A stretch of DNA of 18,935 nucleotides, taken from an uncultured Blautia sp. (lineage in GTDB: Bacteria > Bacillota > Clostridia > Lachnospirales > Lachnospiraceae). Under the pieces are notes generated by a model, which was not told the origin of the DNA, did no database searches, and worked only from the letters and a program-made list of their open reading frames with translations. Where the stretch lies: positions 1 through 18,935 of the forward strand of contig USDN01000055.1 in the NCBI GenBank assembly GCA_900553515.1. The letters run 5' to 3'. Positions 7,435-13,938 of this stretch are shown one piece after another; position 1 is the stretch's first letter; each line of letters begins with the position of its first letter. Made by a program: the position numbers and the translations under genes.

Positions 7435-7506
7435 CAGGGCTACAAGGATTCGAACCTTGAAATGACGGAGTCAGAGTCCGTTGCCTTACCGTTTGGCGAT
7501 AGCCCT
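7435..7506 (-). tRNA. tRNA-Gln (anticodon CTG)
   Basis: 72 nt that fold as a complete cloverleaf on the minus strand: acceptor AGGGCTA / TAGCCCT, D stem GCC/GGC, anticodon stem ACGGA/TCCGT with loop CTCTGAC (anticodon CTG, U33 present), T stem CAAGG/CCTTG with loop TTCGAAT, discriminator G. CCA is not encoded. It decodes CAG. A promoter upstream and a terminator downstream make it a single-gene unit. Confidence 0.95.
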
Positions 7507-7540
7507 TTATGTCTTTCGCTTTTCGCTTGCGACAAGTGGT

Positions 7541-7569
7541 ATTATATAATAGTCTTCAGGAAAATGCAA
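7541..7569 (-). promoter_or_regulatory. Promoter of tRNA-Gln
   Basis: Minus strand TTGCAT (7569-7564), 17-base spacer, TATAAT (7546-7541). It lies about 35 bases upstream of the mature tRNA 5' end, giving a short leader to be trimmed. Confidence 0.75.
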
Positions 7570-7815
7570 GCCCTTTTTTAAATTTTTTTTATTTTTTTTG
7601 CATTTTTTATTTTTTCTTCAAATCAGCCAATATCAGAACATTTTTCTTATATGTTTCAAAGGCAGTTATCTGCATATAACAATACCAATCTTGCCCCGGT
7701 GACCTGTCTAATGCTCCCAACGATGCAGTAATCACAATCGCTGCCTGTACAGTTGCATTCCTGCTGCAGACTGCCGTGTACAGGAACCAATAAATACGAA
7801 TTTTATAAAGATTTA

Positions 7816-7844
7816 TTGAAACAAATTCTTTTTTATAATATAAT
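7816..7844 (+). promoter_or_regulatory. Promoter of pncB
   Basis: TTGAAA (7816-7821), 17-base spacer, TATAAT (7839-7844). It predicts a leader of about 135 nt that includes the palindromic element at 7884-7957 just before the AAAGGAG site. Confidence 0.6.
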
Positions 7845-7883
7845 TCTTCATATAATATAGCAATAAGCAAAAATATATCTAAC

Positions 7884-7957
7884 ACAACAAATAATAAATT
7901 CCTGCTGCATTGATGCAGAATACAAGTGAATGTGGCAGCTGATTTATATTCGTTGCA
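7884..7957. repeat. Palindromic element, copy 2
   Basis: 74 bases aligning to 6132-6204 over their full length. Shared blocks are ACAAC-AA, TTTCTGCT / TTCCTGCT, ATTGATG, ACAAGT, TATTCGTTG; by eye about three quarters of positions agree. It too is an imperfect palindrome with ends CAACAAATA / TATTCGTTG. It sits in the same relative place, in the 5' leader about 16 bases before the pncB ribosome binding site. Confidence 0.6.
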
Positions 7958-7986
7958 CCAGTATTTATAAATAAAGGAGACAATAC

Positions 7987-9450
7987 ATGAGAGCAAATAA
8001 TCTTACTCTGCTCACTGATCTCTATGAACTGACCATGATGCAGGGTTATTTTAAAAACCCCACAAATCAGACTGTTATTTTTGACATGTTTTACCGTACC
8101 AACCCATGCGGAGGAAGCTTTGCCATTGCGGCAGGTCTGGAACAGATGATCGAATACATCGAAAATCTCTGCTTTACGGAAGAAGATGTGGAGTATCTGA
8201 GAAGCCTGAATATATTCCAGGAGGACTTTCTGGAATATCTCAGCACATTCCACTTTACCGGCGATATCTATGCCATTCCGGAAGGAACGGTTGTTTTTCC
8301 CCGGGAACCTATCGTCAAGGTGATCGCTCCTATCATGGAAGCCCAGCTTGTGGAAACCGCGATCCTGAACATCATCAATCATCAGAGTCTCATTGCCACC
8401 AAAGCCGCCAGAGTCTGCTACGCAGCCCGTGGAGACGGTGTAATGGAATTCGGTCTTCGCCGTGCCCAGGGACCGGACGCCGGCATTTACGGCGCCCGCG
8501 CGGCAGTTATCGCAGGTTGTGTTGGAACCTCCAATGTACTTACCGGTCAGATGTTCCATGTTCCGGTACTTGGTACCCATGCCCACAGCTGGATCATGAG
8601 TTTCCCGGATGAGTATACTGCCTTTAAAACCTATGCCAAAATGTATCCGGATTCCTGTACGCTTCTTGTGGATACCTATGACGTACTGAAATCCGGTGTT
8701 CCAAATGCCATCCGCGTATTTGAAGAAATGCGTGAAGAGGGTATCAAACTGACAAGATACGGCATCCGTATCGACAGCGGTGACCTGGCTTATCTGTCCA
8801 AAGAAGCCTACAAAATGCTGGCTGCTGCCGGTTTTGATGATGCCACCATCGCAGCATCCAGCGATCTGGACGAATATCTGATCGACAGCCTGAAAACCCA
8901 GGATGCCAGGATCAATTCCTGGGGTGTGGGAACCAATCTGATCACCAGCAAAGACAATCCTGCCTTTGGCGGTGTATATAAACTGGCTGCAGTTAAGGAT
9001 ACGGACAGCAATAACTTTATTCCTAAGATCAAGCTTTCTGAAAACACCGAGAAAGTCACCAATCCGGGAAATAAAACCGTTTACCGTATCTACAGCAAAA
9101 CCACCGGAAAGATCAAAGCAGATCTGATCTGCCTGGCTGACGAAGTTTTTGATCCGGAAGAAACCATGATCATCTTTGACCCGGTAGACACCTGGAAAAA
9201 GACCAAAGTTCTGGGCGGCACCTATGAAATACGCGAACTCCTGATCCCTGTGATCCGGGAAGGAAAACGTGTTTACACTTCTCCTGATGTCATGGATATC
9301 CGAGATTACTGCCAGAAAGAACAGAATACTCTCTGGGATGAGTCCCGACGTCTCATCAATCCTCAGAAGGTTTATGTGGATCTTTCTCAGAAGCTTTATG
9401 ACCTGAAGAAAAATCTGCTGGAAGAAATGAGCGAAAAGGCTCTTGATTAA
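7987..9450 (+). CDS. pncB: Nicotinate phosphoribosyltransferase
   Basis: A 487-residue enzyme of the Preiss-Handler pathway that converts nicotinate and PRPP to nicotinate mononucleotide, with ATP use, for NAD salvage. It starts LTLLTDLYELTMMQGYF, the family hallmark, and carries FGLRRAQGPDAG, GCVGTSNVLTG, GTHAHSWIMSF with a conserved His, and RIDSGDLAYLSKEA. Length fits the Gram-positive subfamily. AAAGGAG precedes the ATG. The gene has its own promoter and a leader with a palindromic repeat, and it is followed by a strong hairpin terminator that runs straight into the next start codon. Confidence 0.95.
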   Translation: MRANNLTLLTDLYELTMMQGYFKNPTNQTVIFDMFYRTNPCGGSFAIAAGLEQMIEYIENLCFTEEDVEYLRSLNIFQEDFLEYLSTFHFTGDIYAIPEGTVVFPREPIVKVIAPIMEAQLVETAILNIINHQSLIATKAARVCYAARGDGVMEFGLRRAQGPDAGIYGARAAVIAGCVGTSNVLTGQMFHVPVLGTHAHSWIMSFPDEYTAFKTYAKMYPDSCTLLVDTYDVLKSGVPNAIRVFEEMREEGIKLTRYGIRIDSGDLAYLSKEAYKMLAAAGFDDATIAASSDLDEYLIDSLKTQDARINSWGVGTNLITSKDNPAFGGVYKLAAVKDTDSNNFIPKIKLSENTEKVTNPGNKTVYRIYSKTTGKIKADLICLADEVFDPEETMIIFDPVDTWKKTKVLGGTYEIRELLIPVIREGKRVYTSPDVMDIRDYCQKEQNTLWDESRRLINPQKVYVDLSQKLYDLKKNLLEEMSEKALD

Positions 9451-9457
9451 AAGTCAT

Positions 9458-9503
9458 ATCCCCCTGACGCCTTTCATATCATAAAAGGTGAGGGGGGATT
9501 TTT
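9458..9503 (+). terminator. pncB terminator overlapping the next gene's RBS
   Basis: The stem pairs ATCCCCCT (9458-9465) with AGGGGGGAT (9491-9499, one bulged G) and GCCTTT with AAAGGT inside it, around loop CATATCAT. TTTTT (9499-9503) follows directly and the ATG of the peptidase gene is the next triplet. The right arm is also the only candidate ribosome binding site for that gene. Confidence 0.75.
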
Positions 9504-10070
9504 ATGGACAAAGACTACACGCTTCTTATTAATAAAAAACACCCGCTTCCTGCGGATTTTATACCGGAACACCTGGTAGATATAGGTTTACCCTTTGATG
9601 CCATGCCAGGGGATCAAAAACGTCTTCTGGAAGAAAAAACAGCCCATGCAGCATTGGAACTGGTGGCAAGAAGCCGAATGGAAGGACTGAGCCTTTACTG
9701 TATCTCTGGATACCGCTCTTACATCCGGCAGAAAGAACTCTATACAGGAAATAATTATATTGCATCTCCAGGTACCAGTGAACATCAAAGCGGACTTGCT
9801 CTTGATCTTTCCTGTCCTGCCGTGCATATGGAACTGACGGAAGCCTTTGCTGAAACAAAAGAGGGGATCTGGCTAAAAAAACATGCGCCTCTCTATGGCT
9901 TTATCATCCGTTATCCGGAAAACAGAGAACACATCACCGGATATCCGTGGGAACCCTGGCACATCCGGTATGTGACCAAACCACTTGCATCTTATCTTAC
10001 CCTTACCGGACTGACACTGGAAGAATATCATATGCTGGAAAATTCTGTAGACTTTCCCAGTTTAAAGTGA
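9504..10070 (+). CDS. M15 family D,D-carboxypeptidase/dipeptidase (VanY/VanXY-like)
   Basis: A 188-residue zinc peptidase of family M15B that would cleave D-Ala-D-Ala-type bonds. Zinc ligands are visible: His94 and Asp101 in SEHQSGLALDL, and His153 in EPWHIRYV, where Glu150 is the likely catalytic base. SGYRSYIRQ (68-76) is the family's substrate-pocket block. No signal peptide, lipobox or membrane helix is present at the N-terminus (MDKDYTLLINKKHPLPADFI), so it is predicted to be cytosolic, unlike the usual membrane-anchored VanY. Translation starts immediately after the T tract of the pncB terminator, with a purine-rich GAGGGGGG as ribosome binding site. No vanA/vanR-type genes are nearby, so a housekeeping or peptidoglycan-recycling role is more likely than glycopeptide resistance. 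Confidence 0.85.
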   Translation: MDKDYTLLINKKHPLPADFIPEHLVDIGLPFDAMPGDQKRLLEEKTAHAALELVARSRMEGLSLYCISGYRSYIRQKELYTGNNYIASPGTSEHQSGLALDLSCPAVHMELTEAFAETKEGIWLKKHAPLYGFIIRYPENREHITGYPWEPWHIRYVTKPLASYLTLTGLTLEEYHMLENSVDFPSLK

Positions 10071-10123
10071 TATACTATGAACACTTAAAGAAAGCTTTAT
10101 TTTACTTACGGAGGAAATATATT

Positions 10124-11155
10124 ATGACAATGAAGATCAATCACCAGCTTCCTTTACCGGATACTTTGAAGTCCCAGTACCCTTTAAGTAATGAGCTAAA
10201 AGAGATCAAAGCCCGGAGAGATGAAGAGATCCGCCGGATCTTTACCGGAAAGTCTGATAAATTTGTTGTTCTTGTTGGTCCCTGCTCTGCAGACAATGAG
10301 GAAACTGTCTGTGAATATGCTAATCGTCTGAAAAAGGTAAACGATCAGGTTTCCGATAAGCTTATGATCATCCCAAGGGTTTACACAAATAAACCGCGTA
10401 CCACTGGCGACGGCTACAAAGGCATGCTCCACCAGCCGGAACCGGACAAAGCCCCTGACCTTCTTGCAGGAATCATTGCTATCCGAAAAATGCATATCCG
10501 TGTTTTAGAAGAAACAGGACTTTCTACTGCTGACGAAATGCTGTATCCGGAAAATCGCAGTTATCTGGACGACGTTCTTTCCTATGAGGCCATTGGCGCC
10601 CGCTCCGTAGAAAACCAGCAGCACCGCCTGACAGCCAGCGGAATGGATATTCCTGTGGGAATGAAAAATCCTACCAGCGGCGACCTTTCTGTAATGCTGA
10701 ATTCCGTTACTGCTGCCCAGCATTCCCATCATTTCATCTACCGGGGCTTTGATGTGGAAACCAGCGGAAATGAACTTGCGCACACCATTCTCCGGGGAGG
10801 TGTAAACAAATTCGGTCAGACCCAGCCCAACTATCACTACGAAGAGCTTGTACGTCTTGCAGAATTATATAATCAGTGGAACCTCAAAAATCCTGCTGTC
10901 ATCGTTGATGTAAACCATTCCAATTCCGGCAAACAGTATAAAGAACAGATCCGTATCGTCAGTGAAGTCCTTCACAGCCGCAATTACAATGCAGATCTGA
11001 AAAAACTGGTAAAAGGCGTTATGATTGAAAGCTATCTTCTGGAAGGCCGTCAGGACATCAGCAACCATATGATCCCGGGATGCTCCATCACCGATCCCTG
11101 TCTGGGATGGGAGGATACCGAGAAGCTGATCTATGAAATCGCTGAGAAATGCTGA
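10124..11155 (+). CDS. aroF: 3-deoxy-7-phosphoheptulonate (DAHP) synthase, class I
   Basis: A 343-residue AroF/G/H-type enzyme that condenses phosphoenolpyruvate and erythrose 4-phosphate in the first step of the shikimate pathway. Motifs in order are VVLVGPCSADN, PRVYTNKPRTTGDGYKG, ENQQHRLTASGMDIPVGMKNPTSG (in two blocks), GGVNKFGQTQPNYHYEE, VDVNHSNSGK and GVMIESYLLEGRQ. The start at 10124 is supported by GGAGGA upstream; the open frame extends further 5' but overlaps the peptidase gene without a ribosome binding site. Length and the N-terminal extension resemble the feedback-regulated E. coli isozymes. It lies 53 bases after the peptidase stop and may be co-transcribed with it. No strong terminator of its own is visible before the small RNA promoter. 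Confidence 0.93.
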   Translation: MTMKINHQLPLPDTLKSQYPLSNELKEIKARRDEEIRRIFTGKSDKFVVLVGPCSADNEETVCEYANRLKKVNDQVSDKLMIIPRVYTNKPRTTGDGYKGMLHQPEPDKAPDLLAGIIAIRKMHIRVLEETGLSTADEMLYPENRSYLDDVLSYEAIGARSVENQQHRLTASGMDIPVGMKNPTSGDLSVMLNSVTAAQHSHHFIYRGFDVETSGNELAHTILRGGVNKFGQTQPNYHYEELVRLAELYNQWNLKNPAVIVDVNHSNSGKQYKEQIRIVSEVLHSRNYNADLKKLVKGVMIESYLLEGRQDISNHMIPGCSITDPCLGWEDTEKLIYEIAEKC

Positions 11156-11164
11156 GAAACTCTC

Positions 11165-11193
11165 TTGTGCTTTCTTTTTAGATATGTTATATT
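11165..11193 (+). promoter_or_regulatory. Promoter of the small RNA
   Basis: TTGTGC (11165-11170), 17-base spacer, TATATT (11188-11193), beginning ten bases after the DAHP synthase stop. It predicts transcription from about 11200. Confidence 0.55.
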
Positions 11194-11199
11194 GAACTT

Positions 11200-11306
11200 G
11201 TAAAGGAAACAACCGCCCATAAGGGGGTTGACCTGTAATATGTTTAGCATAGAAAATGCCACCCAAACTGGTCAAAGTTGTGAGGGTGGTTTTTCTATGC
11301 CTTTTT
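11200..11306 (+). ncRNA. Candidate structured small RNA (about 107 nt)
   Basis: It lies between the convergent DAHP synthase and spoVT genes. It has its own promoter-like sequence and ends in a long terminator hairpin (11247-11264 with 11284-11300, arms beginning GCATAGAAAA and ending TTTTCTATGC) followed by TTTTT. A second hairpin is AACCGCCC/GGGGGTT (about 11211-11229). TTGACC (11228-11233) is complementary to GGTCAA (11270-11275) in the terminator loop, suggesting a pseudoknot or kissing contact. No start codon with a ribosome binding site is seen. The layout resembles antitoxin RNAs of type I modules, but no toxin ORF is present here. It could instead be only the 3' UTR of the DAHP synthase mRNA. 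Confidence 0.55.
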
Positions 11307-11309
11307 AAA

Positions 11310-11858
11310 CTACTGCTCCATCTGTCTTCCCAGAAACCCTGCTGCCGTCTGCACCAGCATTCTTTCCGAGTCTCCAAACACATCCTTTTCATTTTTCCCT
11401 ATCAGGATCACTGCCCCTATGGCATCCCCGGCGCAGATAATCGGCTGAAGGATCTCCGCACCTTCCATTTCTTTCTGGTTTGATATAACAGGGATCCTTG
11501 CTTTTTCTCCAGGTCGGAAGCATCTGGCTTCTCTGGCTGTGATACTCTCCTCCAGTTCTTTACTGATCTCTTTTCCTGCGATTTCTCTGCTTCCATGACC
11601 GGCTGCCGCAACCACCTGATCATGGTCCGTGATACAGGCAAGAAAGCCGGTTGTCTGTGCAAGAGCTTCCACATATTCTTTTGCAAATATACTTAATTCT
11701 CCAATAGGGGAATATTTTTTTAAAATAATCTCTCCTTCTCTGTCTGTAAAAATCTCCAGAGGAGTTCCTTCCTTGATCCGTAAAGTCCGCCGTATTTCTT
11801 TCGGAATGACCACCCTTCCCAGGTCGTCGATTCTCCGCACGATTCCTGTAGCTTTCAT
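11310..11858 (-). CDS. spoVT: Stage V sporulation protein T, AbrB-family regulator
   Basis: A 182-residue forespore transcription factor. Residues 1-50 are the swapped-hairpin AbrB DNA-binding domain (MKATGIVRRIDDLGRVVIPK, then EIRRTLRIKEGTPLEIF). Residues 55-180 are the GAF-like C-terminal sensor domain (FLACITDHDQVVAAAGHG, AILQPI-type core, GDAIGAVILIGK). Length and start are identical in kind to Bacillus SpoVT. GGAGG precedes the ATG. In Bacillus this protein modulates sigma-G-dependent genes and spore germination; a sigma-G-like promoter is visible upstream here. Its presence says the organism sporulates or descends from a sporulating line. It ends four bases from the small RNA terminator. 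Confidence 0.95.
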   Translation of the reverse strand: MKATGIVRRIDDLGRVVIPKEIRRTLRIKEGTPLEIFTDREGEIILKKYSPIGELSIFAKEYVEALAQTTGFLACITDHDQVVAAAGHGSREIAGKEISKELEESITAREARCFRPGEKARIPVISNQKEMEGAEILQPIICAGDAIGAVILIGKNEKDVFGDSERMLVQTAAGFLGRQMEQ

Positions 11859-11917
11859 ATCAAAAAACCTCCGTTTTTCAAATTTCTATCTTTTCATCTC
11901 ATTTCTGTCAGTAAAGG

Positions 11918-11946
11918 TAGTATTTGTAAAACAAAGGTTTTTATGC
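11918..11946 (-). promoter_or_regulatory. Possible sigma-G/sigma-F promoter of spoVT
   Basis: Minus strand GCATA (11946-11942), 17-base spacer, AATACTA (11924-11918). Consensus forespore promoters have a GCATA/TGAATA-like -35 and CATACTA-like -10 about 18 bases apart, so this matches except for the first -10 base. No vegetative promoter was noticed in this gap. Confidence 0.4.
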
Positions 11947-11971
11947 GTTTTCCCGGCAAGAATACAAAAAC

Positions 11972-12029
11972 AATTCAACAACTAATTCAACAACTATACA
12001 ACAACTAATTCAACAACTATACAACAACT
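11972..12029. repeat. 23-base tandem repeat, two full units plus a partial one
   Basis: Unit AATTCAACAACTATACAACAACT is present at 11984-12006 and 12007-12029 without a mismatch, preceded by the 12-base partial unit AATTCAACAACT (11972-11983). It begins directly after the stop codon of the AlbA_2 gene, on its downstream side, and lies upstream of the spoVT promoter. Confidence 0.9.
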
Positions 12030-12030
12030 A

Positions 12031-13776
12031 CTATTTTTTAGTATAAATAAATTGTCTGCCTTGACGTTTCTTTGTAATTAAATTTGCTTTTATCAATCTA
12101 TTAATCGCAACACTTGCCCCTTGCTGAGTTGTAATTTTTGTAATGTCCAAAACCTGGTGTACCGTAATAAATCCATTCATACAAATATATTCATAAATCT
12201 GCCTATCTGTTTCATTTCGCAGCTCTTTTATATCTAGTGTAATGTCTGAAATTTGCAATTGTTCCGGTTTCATATCATAGTCTGTATTAATCTTGTAACT
12301 TGTCCATCGCCCCTTTTTATCTACAATTAACATATTCTCATCTACCAAACTAGATAAAATATGTCCAATCTCAACACTGTGAAGTTCTAATATAGATTGC
12401 ATTCGGGCGTTGGTTACTCCACCTTCAAGATAAGCAGTTCCTAATATAATTTGAGCATCTTTGTCAAGATGTTTATATGCAACTCCAAATAATTGATATA
12501 AATATTCTGTACATTCCGGCGGCATCAGAGAAATCATCCAAAGTTTAAGTTCTACCTGATGCAATTCTTCGTTTTGGCTCAAATCCGGCTTACGCCATTG
12601 CTCTGCTCCCCATACGCTTAATATCGTAGGAAAACCTGACCCTACATTGTCTCCCAGACCAATCATACGAAACATTGTTTGAATCCTTGGATTTCTTGCA
12701 ACCGAGTGTCCACCTTCATAAATCATTTGAACAGGAAGTTTCAAGTTGCCGGGATTAGAAAATACAAATCCTCTGTCGGTTTTCATAATCTTCAATACAC
12801 CTGTGATTAGATAATCACTATGTATCATCATATTTACAACCGCCTCACGAATCGCTTTGTGAATCGGTGTATCATCAATCCGAACCATACCCTCCAATTT
12901 GAAAGGACGTTTGATACCAGCTGACAATCTAGGAGTTATCTGACGAACAAAATTATATAGATTATTTTCCCACATTCCATCATACGTTAATCGATCACTC
13001 CACCGACTTCCGGGTATAAGATTGCTCTCATCAATATAATCCATACGAATATTATCAAACCTCTCTCGAATAGCCAAGCCTTTTCCGAACATTAATAATC
13101 CAGCTGTTGTCAACCATCTTTTTTGTGTTGTTCTGTCAACTGCATATCCCCCCATATTTTTCAAAAATGTTTCATCATCATCCCCATTCCAAATATGTTC
13201 CGGATTACGATGTTCAAATTCAATACGATAGGAACGCAATGAGTTTAAATCAATATCATCCATTGTGTACCCTATCAGTAAACTACCATCATTGCCAGAC
13301 TCGTTGGCATCTCGCAACATAGCTTTTACCTCTTCTTCCGAACAATGATAATCGCCTTCATGATTGCGTTTAAAACTTCCTTTCATAGGATTTCCATTGA
13401 TATAAACGGGTTTCTGTCGATAATCTGCCTGAGGAACTTGTATCCACATAATCGTTGCCCCCTTAATTTCGCAAATACCAACATTCGCATCAACCAGGAT
13501 ATTAGCACTTACCTTTTCACCGTTTACCGTATTCCAAAAATCTTTCAGTCGTTGTTCTGGATTATGTATAGACACAAAAGAAAAACGTTTATCAATATCC
13601 GTTTCTTTCATATGCTCTTCAACTCCAAATAAAATCACACCACCATCCGTATTAGCAAATGAAGAATATGTTTCCCATACTGAGGTTGGCAACTTTGATT
13701 CTGCTTTCTTACATTCCAGATTAATACGCTCACCAAATCTTAACAGGCTCAATATCTCCGCACTATCCACCAACAT
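12031..13776 (-). CDS. AlbA_2 (Schlafen-type) / HATPase-like putative ATP-binding protein
   Basis: A 581-residue protein of the family often labelled ATP-dependent DNA helicase-like or Schlafen AAA_4. The N-terminal AlbA_2 domain covers about residues 8-150 (FGERINLECKKAE, SSFANTDGGVILFGVEE). A central region follows, then a degenerate HATPase_c_4-like domain near 310-415 (HKAIREAVVNMMIHSDY, FSNPGNL, RNPRIQTMFRMIGLGDNVGS). The C-terminus is a winged helix (DRQIYEYICMNGFITVHQVL to the end), suggesting nucleic-acid binding. Roles range from transcription regulation to phage defence; none can be assigned here. The ATG at 13776 sits almost on top of AGAGGTGA, so the in-frame GTG at 13770 may be the real start. 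By eye it is more AT-rich than the flanking genes, which suggests acquisition. Confidence 0.8.
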   Translation of the reverse strand: MLVDSAEILSLLRFGERINLECKKAESKLPTSVWETYSSFANTDGGVILFGVEEHMKETDIDKRFSFVSIHNPEQRLKDFWNTVNGEKVSANILVDANVGICEIKGATIMWIQVPQADYRQKPVYINGNPMKGSFKRNHEGDYHCSEEEVKAMLRDANESGNDGSLLIGYTMDDIDLNSLRSYRIEFEHRNPEHIWNGDDDETFLKNMGGYAVDRTTQKRWLTTAGLLMFGKGLAIRERFDNIRMDYIDESNLIPGSRWSDRLTYDGMWENNLYNFVRQITPRLSAGIKRPFKLEGMVRIDDTPIHKAIREAVVNMMIHSDYLITGVLKIMKTDRGFVFSNPGNLKLPVQMIYEGGHSVARNPRIQTMFRMIGLGDNVGSGFPTILSVWGAEQWRKPDLSQNEELHQVELKLWMISLMPPECTEYLYQLFGVAYKHLDKDAQIILGTAYLEGGVTNARMQSILELHSVEIGHILSSLVDENMLIVDKKGRWTSYKINTDYDMKPEQLQISDITLDIKELRNETDRQIYEYICMNGFITVHQVLDITKITTQQGASVAINRLIKANLITKKRQGRQFIYTKK

Positions 13777-13802
13777 TCACCTCTTTTCTCTCTAATGCCA
13801 AT

Positions 13803-13831
13803 ATTATATATTATTCAAACCTCTCTATCAA
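13803..13831 (-). promoter_or_regulatory. Promoter of the AlbA_2 gene
   Basis: Minus strand TTGATA (13831-13826), 17-base spacer, TATAAT (13808-13803), about 20 bases before the start site region. This near-consensus promoter indicates the gene is expressed on its own. Confidence 0.7.
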
Positions 13832-13904
13832 TACACCTTCCTCATCAGATTTTAGTCTAAGAACTTGGACAAATTCAGCGAAAAACTCTTTTATTCCCCA
13901 CCCG

Positions 13905-13938
13905 GTATAACGAAAATGAAATTTCTGCTATACTAGAT
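13905..13938. repeat. Half copy of the palindromic element at the MFS 3' end
   Basis: Aligns with the first half of the 6132-6204 element: shared AACGAAAA, TTTCTGCTATA and a final GAT. The matching second half is absent; MFS coding sequence is there instead. On the minus strand the element supplies the TAG stop (13935-13933) of the MFS gene. The 27 bases from TATAACG to GCTATA are also a weak dyad on their own. Confidence 0.55.

Larger units (their letters stand above)
7570..7986. other. Upstream region of pncB
   Basis: A 417-base gap. It starts with T-rich tracts and then holds a palindrome GTTATCTGCATATAAC (7665-7680) and an 8-base perfect inverted repeat CCTGTACA (7744-7751) / TGTACAGG (7777-7784), both upstream of a good plus-strand promoter. 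The transcribed leader holds the second palindromic repeat copy. A minus-strand frame across this region (7607-7996) has no ribosome binding site and no recognisable protein features and is not called. Confidence 0.5.

Noticed and set aside
7607..7996. 129-codon minus-strand open frame upstream of pncB
   Set aside because: No ribosome binding site, overlaps the pncB start, runs through the palindromic repeat and the pncB promoter, and has no protein-like domain pattern.
9504..10070. Vancomycin-resistance locus
   Set aside because: Only a single M15 peptidase is present; no ligase, dehydrogenase or two-component genes nearby.
10865..11392. 175-codon minus-strand frame across the small RNA region
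   Set aside because: Spans antisense of the DAHP synthase gene, the sRNA and part of spoVT in another frame; no start signal.
11972..12029. CRISPR array
   Set aside because: The 23-base units are directly adjacent with no unique spacers and no cas genes are in the window.
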